64,000 nt of DNA from Piscicola geometra (Eukaryota; Annelida; Clitellata; Hirudinida; Piscicolidae), in NCBI GenBank assembly GCA_943735955.1, contig OX030970.1, positions 6,129,124 through 6,193,123 of the forward strand, in the 5' to 3' direction. This document shows positions 23,420-34,608 of the stretch, in pieces (within the stretch, counting starts at the first letter, position 1; every line of letters begins with the position of its first letter). The notes beneath the pieces are model-generated. The model was not told the DNA's origin and searched no databases. It saw nothing but the letters and a program-made list of their open reading frames with translations. The translations under genes and the position numbers were made by a program.

Positions 23420-25703
23420 AGCCTGTCTCCCTTGCAACAGAGCCTGTCTCCCTTGCAACAGAGCATGTCTCCCTTGCAACAGAGCATGTCTCCCTTGCAA
23501 CAGAGCCTGTCTCCCTTGCAATAGAGCCTGTCTCCCTTGCAACAGAGCCCGTCTCCCTTGCAACAGAGCCTGTCTCCCTTGCAACAGAGCCTGTCTCCCT
23601 TGCAATAGAGCCTGTCTCCCTTGCAATAGAGCCTGTCTCCCTTGCAATAGAGCCTGTCTCCCTTGCAACAGAGCCTGTCTCCCTTGCAACAGAGCCTGTC
23701 TCCCTTGCAACAGAGCCTGTCTCCCTTGCAACAGAGCCTGTCTCCCTTGCAATAGAGCCTGTCTCCCTTGCAACAGAGCATGTCTCCCTTGCAACAGAGC
23801 CTGTCTCACTTGCAACAGAGCATGTCTCCCTTGCAACAGAGCCTGTCTCCCTTGCAACAGAGCATGTCTCCCTTGCAACAGAGCCTGTCTCCCTTGCAAC
23901 AGAGCCTGTCTCCCTTGCAATAGAGCCTGTCTCCCTTGCAATAGAGCCTGTCTCCCTTGCAACAGAGCCTGTCTCCCTTGCAACAGAGCCTGTCTCCCTT
24001 GCAACAGAGCCTGTCTCCCTTGCAATAGAGCCTGTCTCCCTTGCAATAGAGCCTGTCTCCCTTGCAATAGAGCCTGTCTCTCTTGCAACAGAGCCTGTCT
24101 CCCTTGCAACAGAGCCTGTCTCCCTTGCAACAGAGCCTGTCTCCCTTGCAACAGAGCCTGTCTCCCTTGCAATAGAGCCTGTCTCCCTTGCAACAGAGCA
24201 TGTCTCCCTTGCAACAGAGCCTGTCTCCCTTGCAACAGAGCCTGTCTCCCTTGCAACAGAGCCTGTCTCCCTTGCAACAGAGCATGTCTCCCTTGCAATA
24301 GAGCCTGTCTCCCTTGCAACAGAGCCTGTCTCCCTTGCAATAGAGCCTGTCTCCCTTGCAACAGAGCCTGTCTCCCTTGCAATAGAGCCTGTCTCCCTTG
24401 CAACAGAGCCTGTCTCCCTTGCAACAGAGCCTGTCTCCCTTGCAACAGAGCCTGTCTCCCTTGCAATAGAGCATGTCTCCCTTGCAACAAAGCATGTCTT
24501 CCTTGCAACAGAGCCTGTCTCCCTTGCAACAGAGCCTGTCTCCCTTGCAATAGAGCCTGTCTCCCTTGCAACAGAGCCTGTCTCCCTTGCAACAGAGCCT
24601 GTCTCCCTTGCAATAGAGCCTGTCTCCCTTGCAACAGAGCATGTCTCCCTTGCAACAGAGCCTGTCTCCCTTGCAACAGAGCATGTCTCCCTTGCAACAG
24701 AGCCTGTCTCCCTTGCAACAGAGCATGTCTCCCTTGCAACAGAGCCTGTCTCCCTTGCAACAGAGCCTGTCTCCCTTGCAACAGAGCATGTCTCCCTTGC
24801 AACAGAGCCTGTCTCCCTTGCAACAGAGCCTGTCTCCCTTGCAATAGAGCCTGTCTCCCTTGCAATAGAGCCTGTCTCCCTTGCAACAGAGCCTGTCTCC
24901 CTTGCAACAGAGCCTGTCACCCTTGCAACAGAGCCTGTCTCCCTTGCAATAGAGCCTGTCTCCCTTGCAATAGAGCCTGTCTCCCTTGCAATAGAGCCTG
25001 TCTCCCTTGCAACAGAGCCTGTCTCCCTTGCAACAGAGCCTGTCTCCCTTGCAACAGAGCCTGTCTCCCTTGCAATAGAGCATGTCTCCCTTGCAACAGA
25101 GCATGTCTTCCTTGCAACAGAGCCTGTCTCCCTTGCAACAGAGCCTGTCTCCCTTGCAATAGAGCCTGTCTCCCTTGCAATAGAGCCTGTCTCCCTTGCA
25201 ATAGAGCCTGTCTCCCTTGCAACAGAGCCTGTCTCCCTTGCAACAGAGCATGTCTCCCTTGCAACAGAGCCTGTCTCCCTTGCAACAGAGCCTGTCTCCC
25301 TTGCAACAGAGCCTGTCTCCCTTGCAACAGAGCATGTCTCCCTTGCAACAGAGCCTGTCTCCCTTGCAACAGAGCCTGTCTCCCTTGCAACAGAGCCTGC
25401 CTCCCTTGCAGCAGAGCATGTCTCCCTTGCAACAGAGCATGTCTCCCTTGCAACAGAGCCTGTCTCCCTTGCAACAGAGCATGTCTCCCTTGCAACAGAG
25501 CCTGTCTCCCTTGCAATAGAGCCTGTCTCCCTTGCAACAGAGCCTGTCTCCCTTGCAACAGAGCCTGTCTCCCTTGCAACAGAGCCTGTCTCCCTTGCAA
25601 CAGAGCATGTCTCCCTTGCAACAGAGCCTGTCTCCCTTGCAACAGAGCCTGTCTCCCTTGCAACAGAGCATGTCTCCCTTGCAACAGAGCCTGTCTCCCT
25701 TGC
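23420..25703. repeat. 21-bp minisatellite, about 109 units
   Basis: Units read AGCCTGTCTCCC then TTGCAACAG with strikingly few changes. Two positions vary freely (CCTGTC or CATGTC; CAACAG or CAATAG). As 21 is a multiple of three, several frames on both strands stay open for 500-800 codons. I treat these as repeat artefacts, since no start context, flanking exon or protein-like sequence is seen. Confidence 0.98.
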
Positions 25704-26031
25704 GTCTCGACATTTCCTCCAATTCTGGATGTCTTTCGCCTCCAATTGAGGACGGAGGTGATGATGAATACTTTCTTGCAATGGGCGACAGCAGTGGCAG
25801 CGTAGTAGTTTGATTGCGCCAGATCAAAGGGTCCTCCCCTCTGGGCAAGCAAGACAGGCACTCATCTCATCGCATTAATTTTAAAATTGGTTTTTGATGT
25901 TTCAGTTTGCCTCCCTCCGAGTCCTTTGGACTCTTTGGACTCTTTGGCCAATAATTTCTCCATGCATTTGTCAAGATACCTTGCCGCTAGGACGCCTGTG
26001 TTGCCTTCAGCATCATCCTCACTCTCAGTGC

Positions 26032-26586
26032 TATCCATCCATCCATCACTCTATCCATCCATCCATCCATCCATCCATCCATCAATCAATCCATCCATCC
26101 CTCCATCAATCAATCCATCCATCAATCCATCCATCAATCCATCAATCCATCCATCCATCCCTCCATCAATCCATCATTCCATCCATCAATCCATCCATCC
26201 ATCCATCAATCCATCCATCCATCCCTCCATCAATCGATCGATCCATCTATCCTTCCATCCATCCATCCATCCATCCATCCATCCATCCATCCATCCATCC
26301 ATCCATCCATCCATCCATCCATCCCTCCATCAATCCATCAATCGATCGATCGATCCATCCATCCATCCATCAATCAATCCATCCATCCCTCCATCAATCC
26401 ATCCATCCATCAATCCATCCATCCATCCCTCCATAAATCCATCCATCCATCCATCAATCCATCCATCCATCCATCCATCCATCCATCCATCCATCCATCA
26501 ATCCATCCATCCATCCATCCATCCATCAATCCATCAATCGATCCATCCATCCATCCTTCCATCCATCCTTCCATCCATCCATTCAT
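26032..26586. repeat. (ATCC)n tetranucleotide array
   Basis: Mostly CCAT/ATCC units with CAAT, CCCT and CGAT variants. It ends about 70 bp before the possible exon at 26.65 kb. Confidence 0.97.
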
Positions 26587-26650
26587 CAGCTGACAGCACT
26601 TTTGCAACCCTAGCTTCTTCTGAGTTCTTCTTTGACGAGTCAATCTCTCT

Positions 26651-26849
26651 GTGATGCCTCGTCCCCCACCTTTCAGCTTGAGGCTTCAGTACTTGAAACC
26701 TTTCTTCTGGCGCCAAGAAAAGACCCGAGGGAGAGGGTCGAGAGGAGGGCAAGTGGAGCATCCGCTGGAAAGAAGAAGCACCCCTTATGTCGAAATCGAC
26801 GAATGCTGGGAAGCCACCGAGAACGACGCGGTCCACCTCTCGACAGAAG
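26651..26849 (+). other. Possible exon, unrecognised
   Basis: A GC-richer island ends in a good donor (GAA followed by GTAAGT). One frame reads RRSTPYVEIDECWEATENDAV before the donor and is open from an ATG at 26651. A CTAG acceptor-like site lies at about 26610. Two other frames are also open here, so the frame is uncertain and the gene is not recognised. Confidence 0.3.
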
Positions 26850-27109
26850 TAAGTAAATAGTCAAAAGACTCTTACAATGTTAGCAGGACGATATCGAAAC
26901 GGAAGCGATTGGTGCATGCGTAATAACGTTGAAATGATGATTGGGATGCATGCACACACCCAGCTGTGCAGGTGGCTTGCAGGAGAGAAAAGACTTGTTC
27001 GAAAGAGAAAGAGAGGAGAGGCGTTGTTGTGCACTGCGGCGTCTCGAGACTGACCATCACGTGGTAGTGCAAACGACTCCACAACGACTCTTCCTGCATG
27101 TCTCCCTGT

Positions 27110-27180
27110 GCAGTCATCATCATCATCATCAGCATCATCATCATCATTATCATCAACATCATCAGGAGATGGCAAGAAAG
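27110..27180. repeat. (ATC)n microsatellite
   Basis: Short CATCATCAT tract with a few interruptions. No coding inference. Confidence 0.9.
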
Positions 27181-27299
27181 TACTTGTCATCTCCTGCAAG
27201 TACAGTTCCATATGAACGTCTATTCAGCTTGTCATGACAAATAGTTAGCAAGAAAAGAGTCTCTTTAGACCCAATTATTAGAGAGAAACTTGTTTGCTT

Positions 27300-28215
27300 G
27301 AGTAAATGGTTCAAATAATTTGCATTTTTTATAATTTATGAGTTTTTTTCAAATTTTGATTACTTTTATGAATAAATTCTGATGAAACTTCAATAGTTTC
27401 TATTAAATATGTGGGGGAAAAATTGAATACTATTTTATACTAATGTCAAATTTGCTTAAAATAATAACTTTCGAATAAAACTGTTAATCTTTCGATTAAC
27501 TAAAATTATTTTTTTTAATCCTGGAACAGATCTAATTCCTATTGTATTTTAGAACACTGCATTGTATACTTGTGGTTTGGGAAGAGTGGCATGGAGGGTG
27601 TGATGGTGGAGGTAACAGAGGACCCACGAGAAGAGAACCAAGAGGGGAGGGGTGGGTCTCTTGCTGGAGGGCGGGGCGTGGCAAATAAGGGGGTCAGCCT
27701 GCATCCAATCACACAGCAACTCCACCGTCTGATGACTGACCTCTTTTGAAACACTCTCACTGGCCACTGTGATCGAGATACGTCCCACATTTTATAAGTG
27801 CAAAGAAGCCATGAAGTAATGACAGGGAAAGTATGTACCAAGTAAGAGATGTGTGTAATAGAATTGCAGAGCCGAGCCGGAGCCGTGGAGCGGTGGGTGG
27901 AAGGATGGATGGGTGGGTGGATGGATGGATAATTTTATCAATGAGCAGGTGGATCAATGGAAGGATGAATGAGAGGATGCATGGATGATTGAAGAAGTCT
28001 CTGAAAGCTTTAAGAAAGACGTTGCAAGAGCAGAGAGTGAGAAAGGCGTTGCCGAATGAAGGGGCTCCTTTCCTTATATAAAAAATTCTGATATATTTTT
28101 TATTCTATTTGTAAGAAAAAAATTTTAATACTATTTTATACTAATGTCAAATATGCTTAAAGCATTGCGTTAAATACGCTTAACGGCGATTAAAATGTTT
28201 AATCGTCGAACATAC
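27300..28215. repeat. AT-rich dispersed element relics
   Basis: 27418-27460 and 28118-28165 share an AATACTATTTTATACTAATG + TCAAAT segment, and 28170-28205 carries the TTAACGGCGATTAAAA / TTAATCGTCGAAC motif also present near 11.23 and 16.71 kb. Probably fragments of one AT-rich DNA transposon family. Confidence 0.4.
27570..27766 (-). other. Candidate exon of the minus-strand helical protein gene
   Basis: It is framed by GATCACAG and a GTATAC donor, with two leading bases then 65 open codons. The start, SESVSKEVSHQTVELLCDWM, is helix-like and contrasts with the AT-rich flanks. It could be a downstream exon of the gene at 29.6-31.0 kb, but I could not fix the donor of the preceding exon. Confidence 0.4.
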
Positions 28216-28219
28216 TACG

Positions 28220-29480
28220 ATATTATACTTTCTAGCTATTTAAAAGTTGAAGATAAGCTAAAAACGCATGTCTTACATTTCTTTGAAAAATCTTTATTAT
28301 TAAATATTTAGGTTCATGTTTCTATCCGGTTTTATTTATTCAGTCGGAGGCATATTTAAAAACGTGTTTTTACTTCTCTCGATTTTAGAATACTTTATTT
28401 AATGACTCTTTGGCTATTTTGTTCATTCTCAAAATTTCTGTTCTAATCCCAACGTCCCGCTGATCATCGGGATTTATTAAGCAGCGAGTGAGTAACCTAC
28501 TTTTAACTTTTCTGAATACAGTTCATGTGTATAGAAAGACAAATGTAAATTATTGGCCTTTTATGTTTTTTCCGTAGAACTATGTCCCGATTCTCATAAT
28601 ACTAGTATTAGGTGTCACGAATTTACAATAAATGTTTAGTTTTTTATAATATTAATCGAAGAATGCAATGACTGAAAAGTATTTTGACATAAGCATCGTC
28701 TAATAATATTTTTAATAAATCTTTAAACTAGCAAAATAACACCATCTGTCCCGATTCTCATTATGAGAACAATACTACGTTCTTTAAAAATAATTAATGT
28801 TTTATCGATAAAAAGTAAGTGAATATTAATTAAACTAGTTTCAAGAAACATTTCATGAAGTAATAACAGCTATTTTCGTTTAAAATAATTTGTTACGGAG
28901 ATTTAAATGGCCGTCATAACGAGCACCAATTTTAAAAATTGATTTCAAATTTGTCATTTTCGCAGCATATAGTAAGAATTTTGAGAAAAAAGGACAAAAA
29001 GACAACTACACGAAAAAATGATTCAGAAATGTTAGATAGTATTTAGATGAGGTTTAATGTCTGTCAGTGTTCTTTGATCATCTGAAAAACTATTTACTCA
29101 ATTAAAAAGGATTAATGCAAGTCTTGTGCTTATTTTATACTCTATAATACATACATGAGTTTGAAGCTCTTCCGTGAGTTTCTATTAGATTTTCCCCTCA
29201 TCAACATTGTCGCAATAGAAGCACACTTCAATGCTTACAAATCTTCGTTTGAATAAGACAAGTTTTGTTGAAATTGAAAACCTAAATATGGTAAGACTGT
29301 AGTCAAATTCGGATCTACCCAGAGCATCTTTAACTAGTAAAAAACTAATTAAAAGACGAAAATAAAGTATATTAAAAAAAACCAAGCAAGCAGAAGGCAC
29401 GGCACCCATCAATTGTGCGCTATTTAAAGAATGTTTCAGTCGAAAGTTGCGCAAGAATGTCTCGTGTGACTCCCCATTAG
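28220..29480. other. AT-rich stretch, no gene seen
   Basis: No exon, RNA gene or clear repeat is supported. The right end leads into a dispersed GAGCCGAGCCGAGCC motif at about 29484. Confidence 0.55.
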
Positions 29481-29637
29481 AGAGCCGAGCCGAGCCGAGC
29501 CGAGCCGGAGATGTCAAATTTCCGAGAACCAGAAAAATAATGGCGGCTCTGCAAGCCTGGTGTGCAGTAAGCTAACACGTGAGAGGGTGGAGGATGGTGG
29601 TGCTGATGATGATGTTGCTGACGAAGCGAGAAGAAAC

Positions 29638-30958
29638 AATTTGGTGGGTAGATGGCTGAAGGTTTGTGAGATCTTTCGATTGAATGCGAGGCTTGCCAGT
29701 GGTGGTGTTGAGGAGAGTCCTGTCGCTTAGCAACCTTTCGACCAATGACAGCACTGCATCGGATCCAAGTCCCTCCTCCTGATTGAGTGGGAAGTTGTGG
29801 TAGTGGATTGAGAAGTTAATCTTTTACAACATGCAACATGCAGCTAAGGCATTCCCAGGCGGCAGTCCATTTCGGTTCTGTAGCCACCACTACGGCCACA
29901 CTAGCAACTGGCTGATTTTCAGTGAGCAATAACAACAACATTAATTTTACGAATGATAACACTCGCAGACGAATGGAAACACATTTCACGTAAATGAAAC
30001 ATGATTTTGCATCGATTTTGTGTGCTGAATCTGAAAATACCATGTTTTTTATACATCTCATCGCATTCTTTTGTTATACATCATCAAAAGTATTTCTATA
30101 TTACAAGGAACTATTTCAATACAACAAATCGAATTTTTGTATAGATATGAAATATTCTGTAAATTTTAATATAATTTTCTATCATATATGTCAAATAAAG
30201 AAAACATTATAAAATACAACAACAATAAATAAAACAGTTATTTAAGAAACATATTTGAAAACTAATGACCTAGGCAAAATTACTTATTTCTTTTGTATCC
30301 TGTATGGTTCTTTGTGAACATTTTCAGCATATTTTATTTTCTGTTTCTTCAATATGAACTCTCTAAATTCTTTTTCAAAAATGCCCCTCATCTAAACGGG
30401 ATGTTGAAAGTTCCGATAGCTGTTCTGAGAATGCATTAATAATATTGGAGTAGAAGGAAAGCCAGTCAGGTGCTGCCTCCAAGCATGTGAGCCTCAAACG
30501 CTTTGAAAATGAACATCATCATCACGACCACAATCCACCTATATTTTCTCCCGACCACCACCAATCTCCCTCAACCACCCACTTCCTTCAACCACCCTCT
30601 TCCCTCAACCACCCACCTCCCTCAACCACCCACTTCCTTCAACCACTCACCTCCTCTTCAACCACCCACCTCCCTCAACCACCCTCCTCCCTCAACCACC
30701 CACCTCCATCCACTGGGCTACCAAGTCAAGAAGATTCTTGTTGCCTAGGTAGAGAGCAGATGACACGAGGTTGTGCAAGAGCTCAGAGGAGGAGGAGGAG
30801 GAGGAGGAAGAGGAGGAGGATGCATTGGAGAAGATGAGTTTGAAGACTTGCATCGAGACGTTCGTGAGGTCAGAGAAGAACTTGAATAGCATTGTTGTCA
30901 GCTGGAAGCGCATCAAAGCTGTTGTGCAAGGGTCGTCGCATAGCTTGTCGATGCTTTG
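29638..30958 (-). CDS. Unrecognised helical protein, three in-phase exons
   Basis: Three minus-strand exons, 30704-30958, 29828-29911 and 29638-29778, each have AG/GT borders and join in phase 0. They encode SIDKLCDDPCTTALMRFQLT, then MLFKFFSDLTNVSMQVFKLI, a run of 12 serines and LLHNLVSSALYLGNKNLLDL in the first; EPKWTAAWECLSCML in the second; GLGSDAVLSLVERLLSDRTL in the third. The pattern of short amphipathic helices suggests a HEAT/ARM-like scaffold, but I do not recognise the family. The serine run is encoded by a (TCC)n tract. The last donor is the least certain boundary. Possible further exons: 31728-31887 upstream and 27570-27766 downstream. Confidence 0.55.
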
Positions 30959-31384
30959 CTACACTAATGCTTCAGGATCACTTCTTAATGAATCATGCTT
31001 AGGCAGTGAAAAGCCAAAATGGCTTACAAATCGAGCAACAACTGAGCTATTATATTCCTCTTCAATACTCATGGGTAACCTGACAACCTACTCGAAAAAT
31101 GTGACAACCCCCCCCCTCCCCCCCCCCCCCCGAGAATTTTGGACAACACACCTGATCAAATATGACTTATATTTATATTAAAATAATCAAATAGATTGAT
31201 TTATTTAGAAAAACTATTTTTAAAAATGTATTTATCCTTTATTTTAGCGTTATTATTGTTTTTTCATGATAATTTTAACATTTGTCAAAAAATACGTTTT
31301 CTTTCCTTGGCGTTTTCAAGTCGCCACCTTAATGTAGAACAACACTGCTGATATAAGATACATGCATACATAAATGTACTCTGA

Positions 31385-31495
31385 CAGTTCAAACATACAA
31401 CACGATACTCTCAGACTCAAACTCGGATCACTCCTCATTCCTCAAACATCCAACCACGAACACTATTGCTACTGCGCCATTACTTTAAACCCCTT
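31385..31495 (-). repeat. SINE-like repeat (A/B-box-like)
   Basis: The minus strand reads AATGGCGCAGTAGCAATAGT and later GAGTTTGAGTCTG, resembling Pol III A and B boxes. A plus-strand relative lies at 46783-46850 (AATGGCGCAGTACCAATAGA, then GTGGTTGGATGTTTG). Confidence 0.45.
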
Positions 31496-31727
31496 CAAAT
31501 CTCAAAATATTGAAAGTATAAAATGTATACTATAAATATATATATTTAAATATATATATAAAAAAAGTAATAAATAAAATTTCTAAAATAATTGTTTAAA
31601 GTAAATAAATTTGTTTTATTTTTAAATATAAGTATAAGTTAAAAAACTTTCAGGTGGGTTGTCATGGAGTCGTACTCATGCATACAGCCACCAGAGGAAT
31701 CTTCAATGAATGTCACCAGGTGTTTAC

Positions 31728-31887
31728 CTGATTCTTTGGAAGGACGCAGCATACAACTCCTCGCCAAAATCTCCAAAGACCCTGACCTCAGCTGCTTGTC
31801 GCCTGCCAGTTCGGAAGCCATCAGCTCCAGACTCAACTCGGCACACTTTGGAAACTTGGAGTTTAGAATGAAACGCACTGGGTCCAT
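31728..31887 (-). other. Candidate upstream exon of the minus-strand helical gene
   Basis: The minus strand reads MDPVRFILNSKFPKCAELSL, then ELMASELAGDKQLRSGSLEI and a further segment, and ends in a TCAG/GTAAAC donor. The sequence is protein-like and helical. It ends in phase 1, which does not match the exon ending at 30958, so an exon may be missing between them. The ATG at 31887 may be internal. Confidence 0.45.
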
Positions 31888-32146
31888 CTCGAACTCGTTT
31901 CTTATTCAACTTTCAAATATTTAGTTTAGATTTTTTAATGTCTGAAAACATGTAAATGAGCTTATATCCACTTTTAGTAAGTTTACTTTTTTATTAAAAA
32001 GTTGTATAACTAATCATTACACTTCAAATATTTTTGTGTGAAAAAGTTGCAAATTTCAATTTTTGTAAAAATAATATCACATGGTTAAAAAAATCTATAT
32101 TTATAAGATGTTTTTTCATGAATTTTTAAACAAATAATTTCTTTAT

Positions 32147-33569
32147 AATACCAGGAGATTGGAAAAAAGGGGAAATAATACCGATATTTAAAAAAGGAGA
32201 TAAAAAAGAGGTATCAAATTATAGGCCAGTTAGTTTAACTAGTATAACCTGTAAAATAATGGAAAAAGTAATAAGAAAAAGAATAGAACAACATATGAAT
32301 TTAAATGATTTATTTAGCAAAAGACAATATGGTTTTATTGGAGGACGGTCGACTTCATTACAACTAATAATGGTAATGGATAATTGGACTAGTATTTTAG
32401 ACAAAGGAGGGGTAATCGATGTTATTTACACTGATTTTATGAAAGCATTTGATAAGGTACCGCATAAAAAATTAATATATAAATTAGAAAATTATGGAAT
32501 TGGTTATAAAACATGCAGGTGGATAAGTAATTTTCTAAATGATAGGGTACAGAGGGTTAATGTTAATGGTGTTAAATCACAATGGGTAAAAGTAAAAAGT
32601 GGCATTCCCCAAGGATCAGTCTTGGGTCCATTATTATTTGTTTTATTTATCAACGATCTGCCAGAGAGAGTGAGTTCAAATATATTTATGTACGCTGATG
32701 ATTGTAAAATATATCAACAAACTAATGAAATAGAGGACCAAACAAGGCTACAAGAAGATATAAACAAAGTAGTGGAATGGAGTGTACAATGGGACCTGAG
32801 ACTTCATCCGCATAAATGTAAACTATTGCAGATATACAGAAATAAAAAGGAAGAAAGAGTTTATTCTATGCAAGATTATGAAGGAAGTCAGGTAGTTTTA
32901 GAAAGTATAGAGTATGAAAAAGACCTTGGTGTAATTATAGACAAGAATTTAAAATTCCATATTCACATACAAAAACAAGTAAATAAAGCTAACCAATTAT
33001 TAGGGCTAATAAGAAGAACGTTTAAATTTATTGATATAAATACATTTAGATTATTATTCAAAGGTATAGTTAGGCCCCATCTAGAATATCTTAGCAGTGT
33101 GTGGAGTCCTTCGTTGAAGAATCAGATTGATTGCATAGAAGGTGTACAAAGGAGGGCTACAAAAATGCTACCTGGACTAAAAGACAAGACGTACAACGAT
33201 TGACTTAAAGTAATTAAGTTACCAACATTAAAATACCGAAGACTTCGAGGGGACATGATCGAAACCTATAAAATACTTAATATTAAATATGATAGTAAAA
33301 TAACGGAAGATATTTTCACACTTAATACAAGGCAATCAAGAGGTAATTCACTACAATTATCCAAAAAACAGTGCCAAAATAATACAAGAATTTTTTTTTA
33401 TACTCATAGAGTGGTAACAGTCTGGAATAGCTTGCCTGATGAGATCGTAAAAGCTGAAAATACAGATAAATTTAAAATAAAATTAGATAAATACTGGGAA
33501 AACCATCCCATGATGTACAACTATAAGTGCGACTATGACATAATAGTAAAAAATAATTCAAATAAATAA
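32147..33569 (+). mobile_element. CR1-like non-LTR retrotransposon, 5'-truncated
   Basis: The copy starts inside the RT (IPGDWKKGEIIPIFKKGDKK, RPVSLTS), runs through GFIGGRSTSLQL, DFMKAFDKVPHKKL, SGIPQGSVLGPLLFVLFINDL and the active-site YADD, and ends in the usual C-terminal LPDEIV...K...DKYW tail before an AT-rich 3' end. One in-frame TGA at 33201 interrupts an otherwise open frame (residue before LKVIKLPTLKYRRLRG). The family copies itself by target-primed reverse transcription; this copy lacks its endonuclease. It lies in the putative minus-strand gene region, on the opposite strand. Confidence 0.9.
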
Positions 33570-33574
33570 ACATA

Positions 33575-34600
33575 AATATATATTTATTTTTTATTATTAT
33601 TTTTATAACCATTATAGAGGTCAAAAGATCTGCGTGGTTTTAACTCCCTAAACTAAACTAAATTTTATAAATCTTCAAGATCTTTTCGAAAGAGATTCAA
33701 CCATATAGTAATATATGTATATAAATATTGTATATTGTATATAAATTGTATATAAATTGTATATAAATACATTGTATATTATCATATATATATATATTTT
33801 CTACTATAGGTATATGGATTCAACCCATGACAAGTTTCCCGCCAAATGCAAGAGGTAAAAGGCGATTAAAAAAGGTGAAAAGTCAAAGTAATTTAAGAAA
33901 TGTTGCATTGTAACATCAGAGCGCGAATTGTAATTACGAGACATAATTACGAATGTAAAAGTGTCATCCTACCCTAGAGACTTCAACATTAGCATTCCAT
34001 AAGTGAAGAATGATTGAATAAGATTATTTCTCTTTTGACAGCTCTCGACAGCAAATCATCACCAGTGGTATAAAGTGTGAGAAGATGAATGCATGATGGC
34101 TGATGCACTTACACATCACTGGAGTTTCTTTCTCAAACAACTTTTTTCTTTTGCTAACAGGATGTTTTCCTAATTGCCTTCTAATTGCCTCTTACTAAAA
34201 ACCTACCACCATTTATAGCGTGCCATTCATATAAAATCTACAACAAGACTTGACATGCCATTAGACTTTAGAAAACAGATGATCAAAACTGTGCAAGTTT
34301 GCCAGCTGGATGGACCACCCTTGAAGCCTCACAAAAAATATGTATAGCTTTTGTTGTTGCTGTTACTGTAGTAGGAACTATTTATAACAAAAGATTTTCT
34401 TTTTTAAACTTTGAGATTTACGTGTTTTCAGAGACAGTTAGAGACCAAATATTTATTGAGATGTTTGTTTGAATGTTGTCACTGTTGAAAAATGGGGAAT
34501 AAAATATTTTTGTGAAAATTTCCAAAGAAAAAATAATACGCTACGTAATGTGAGATGGAACTCTGAAAGAACATCATAGTTTGAACAAGATTTGCACAAA
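33575..34600. other. Intergenic, AT-rich, no gene seen
   Basis: It contains (TATA)-rich tracts at 33715-33800 and no supported exon. The last 150 bp lead to the ATG at 34609; I see no clear promoter element. Confidence 0.55.
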
Positions 34601-34608
34601 CCATCATC

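Noticed and set aside
23361..25861. 500-800 codon open frames on both strands
   Set aside because: They follow from a stop-free 21-bp tandem unit (multiple of three). No domain, start context or flanking exon supports a gene.
25887..26654. 255-codon frame of Pro-Ser-Ile-His repeats
   Set aside because: (ATCC)n array; no protein-like part except the uncertain island after 26.65 kb.
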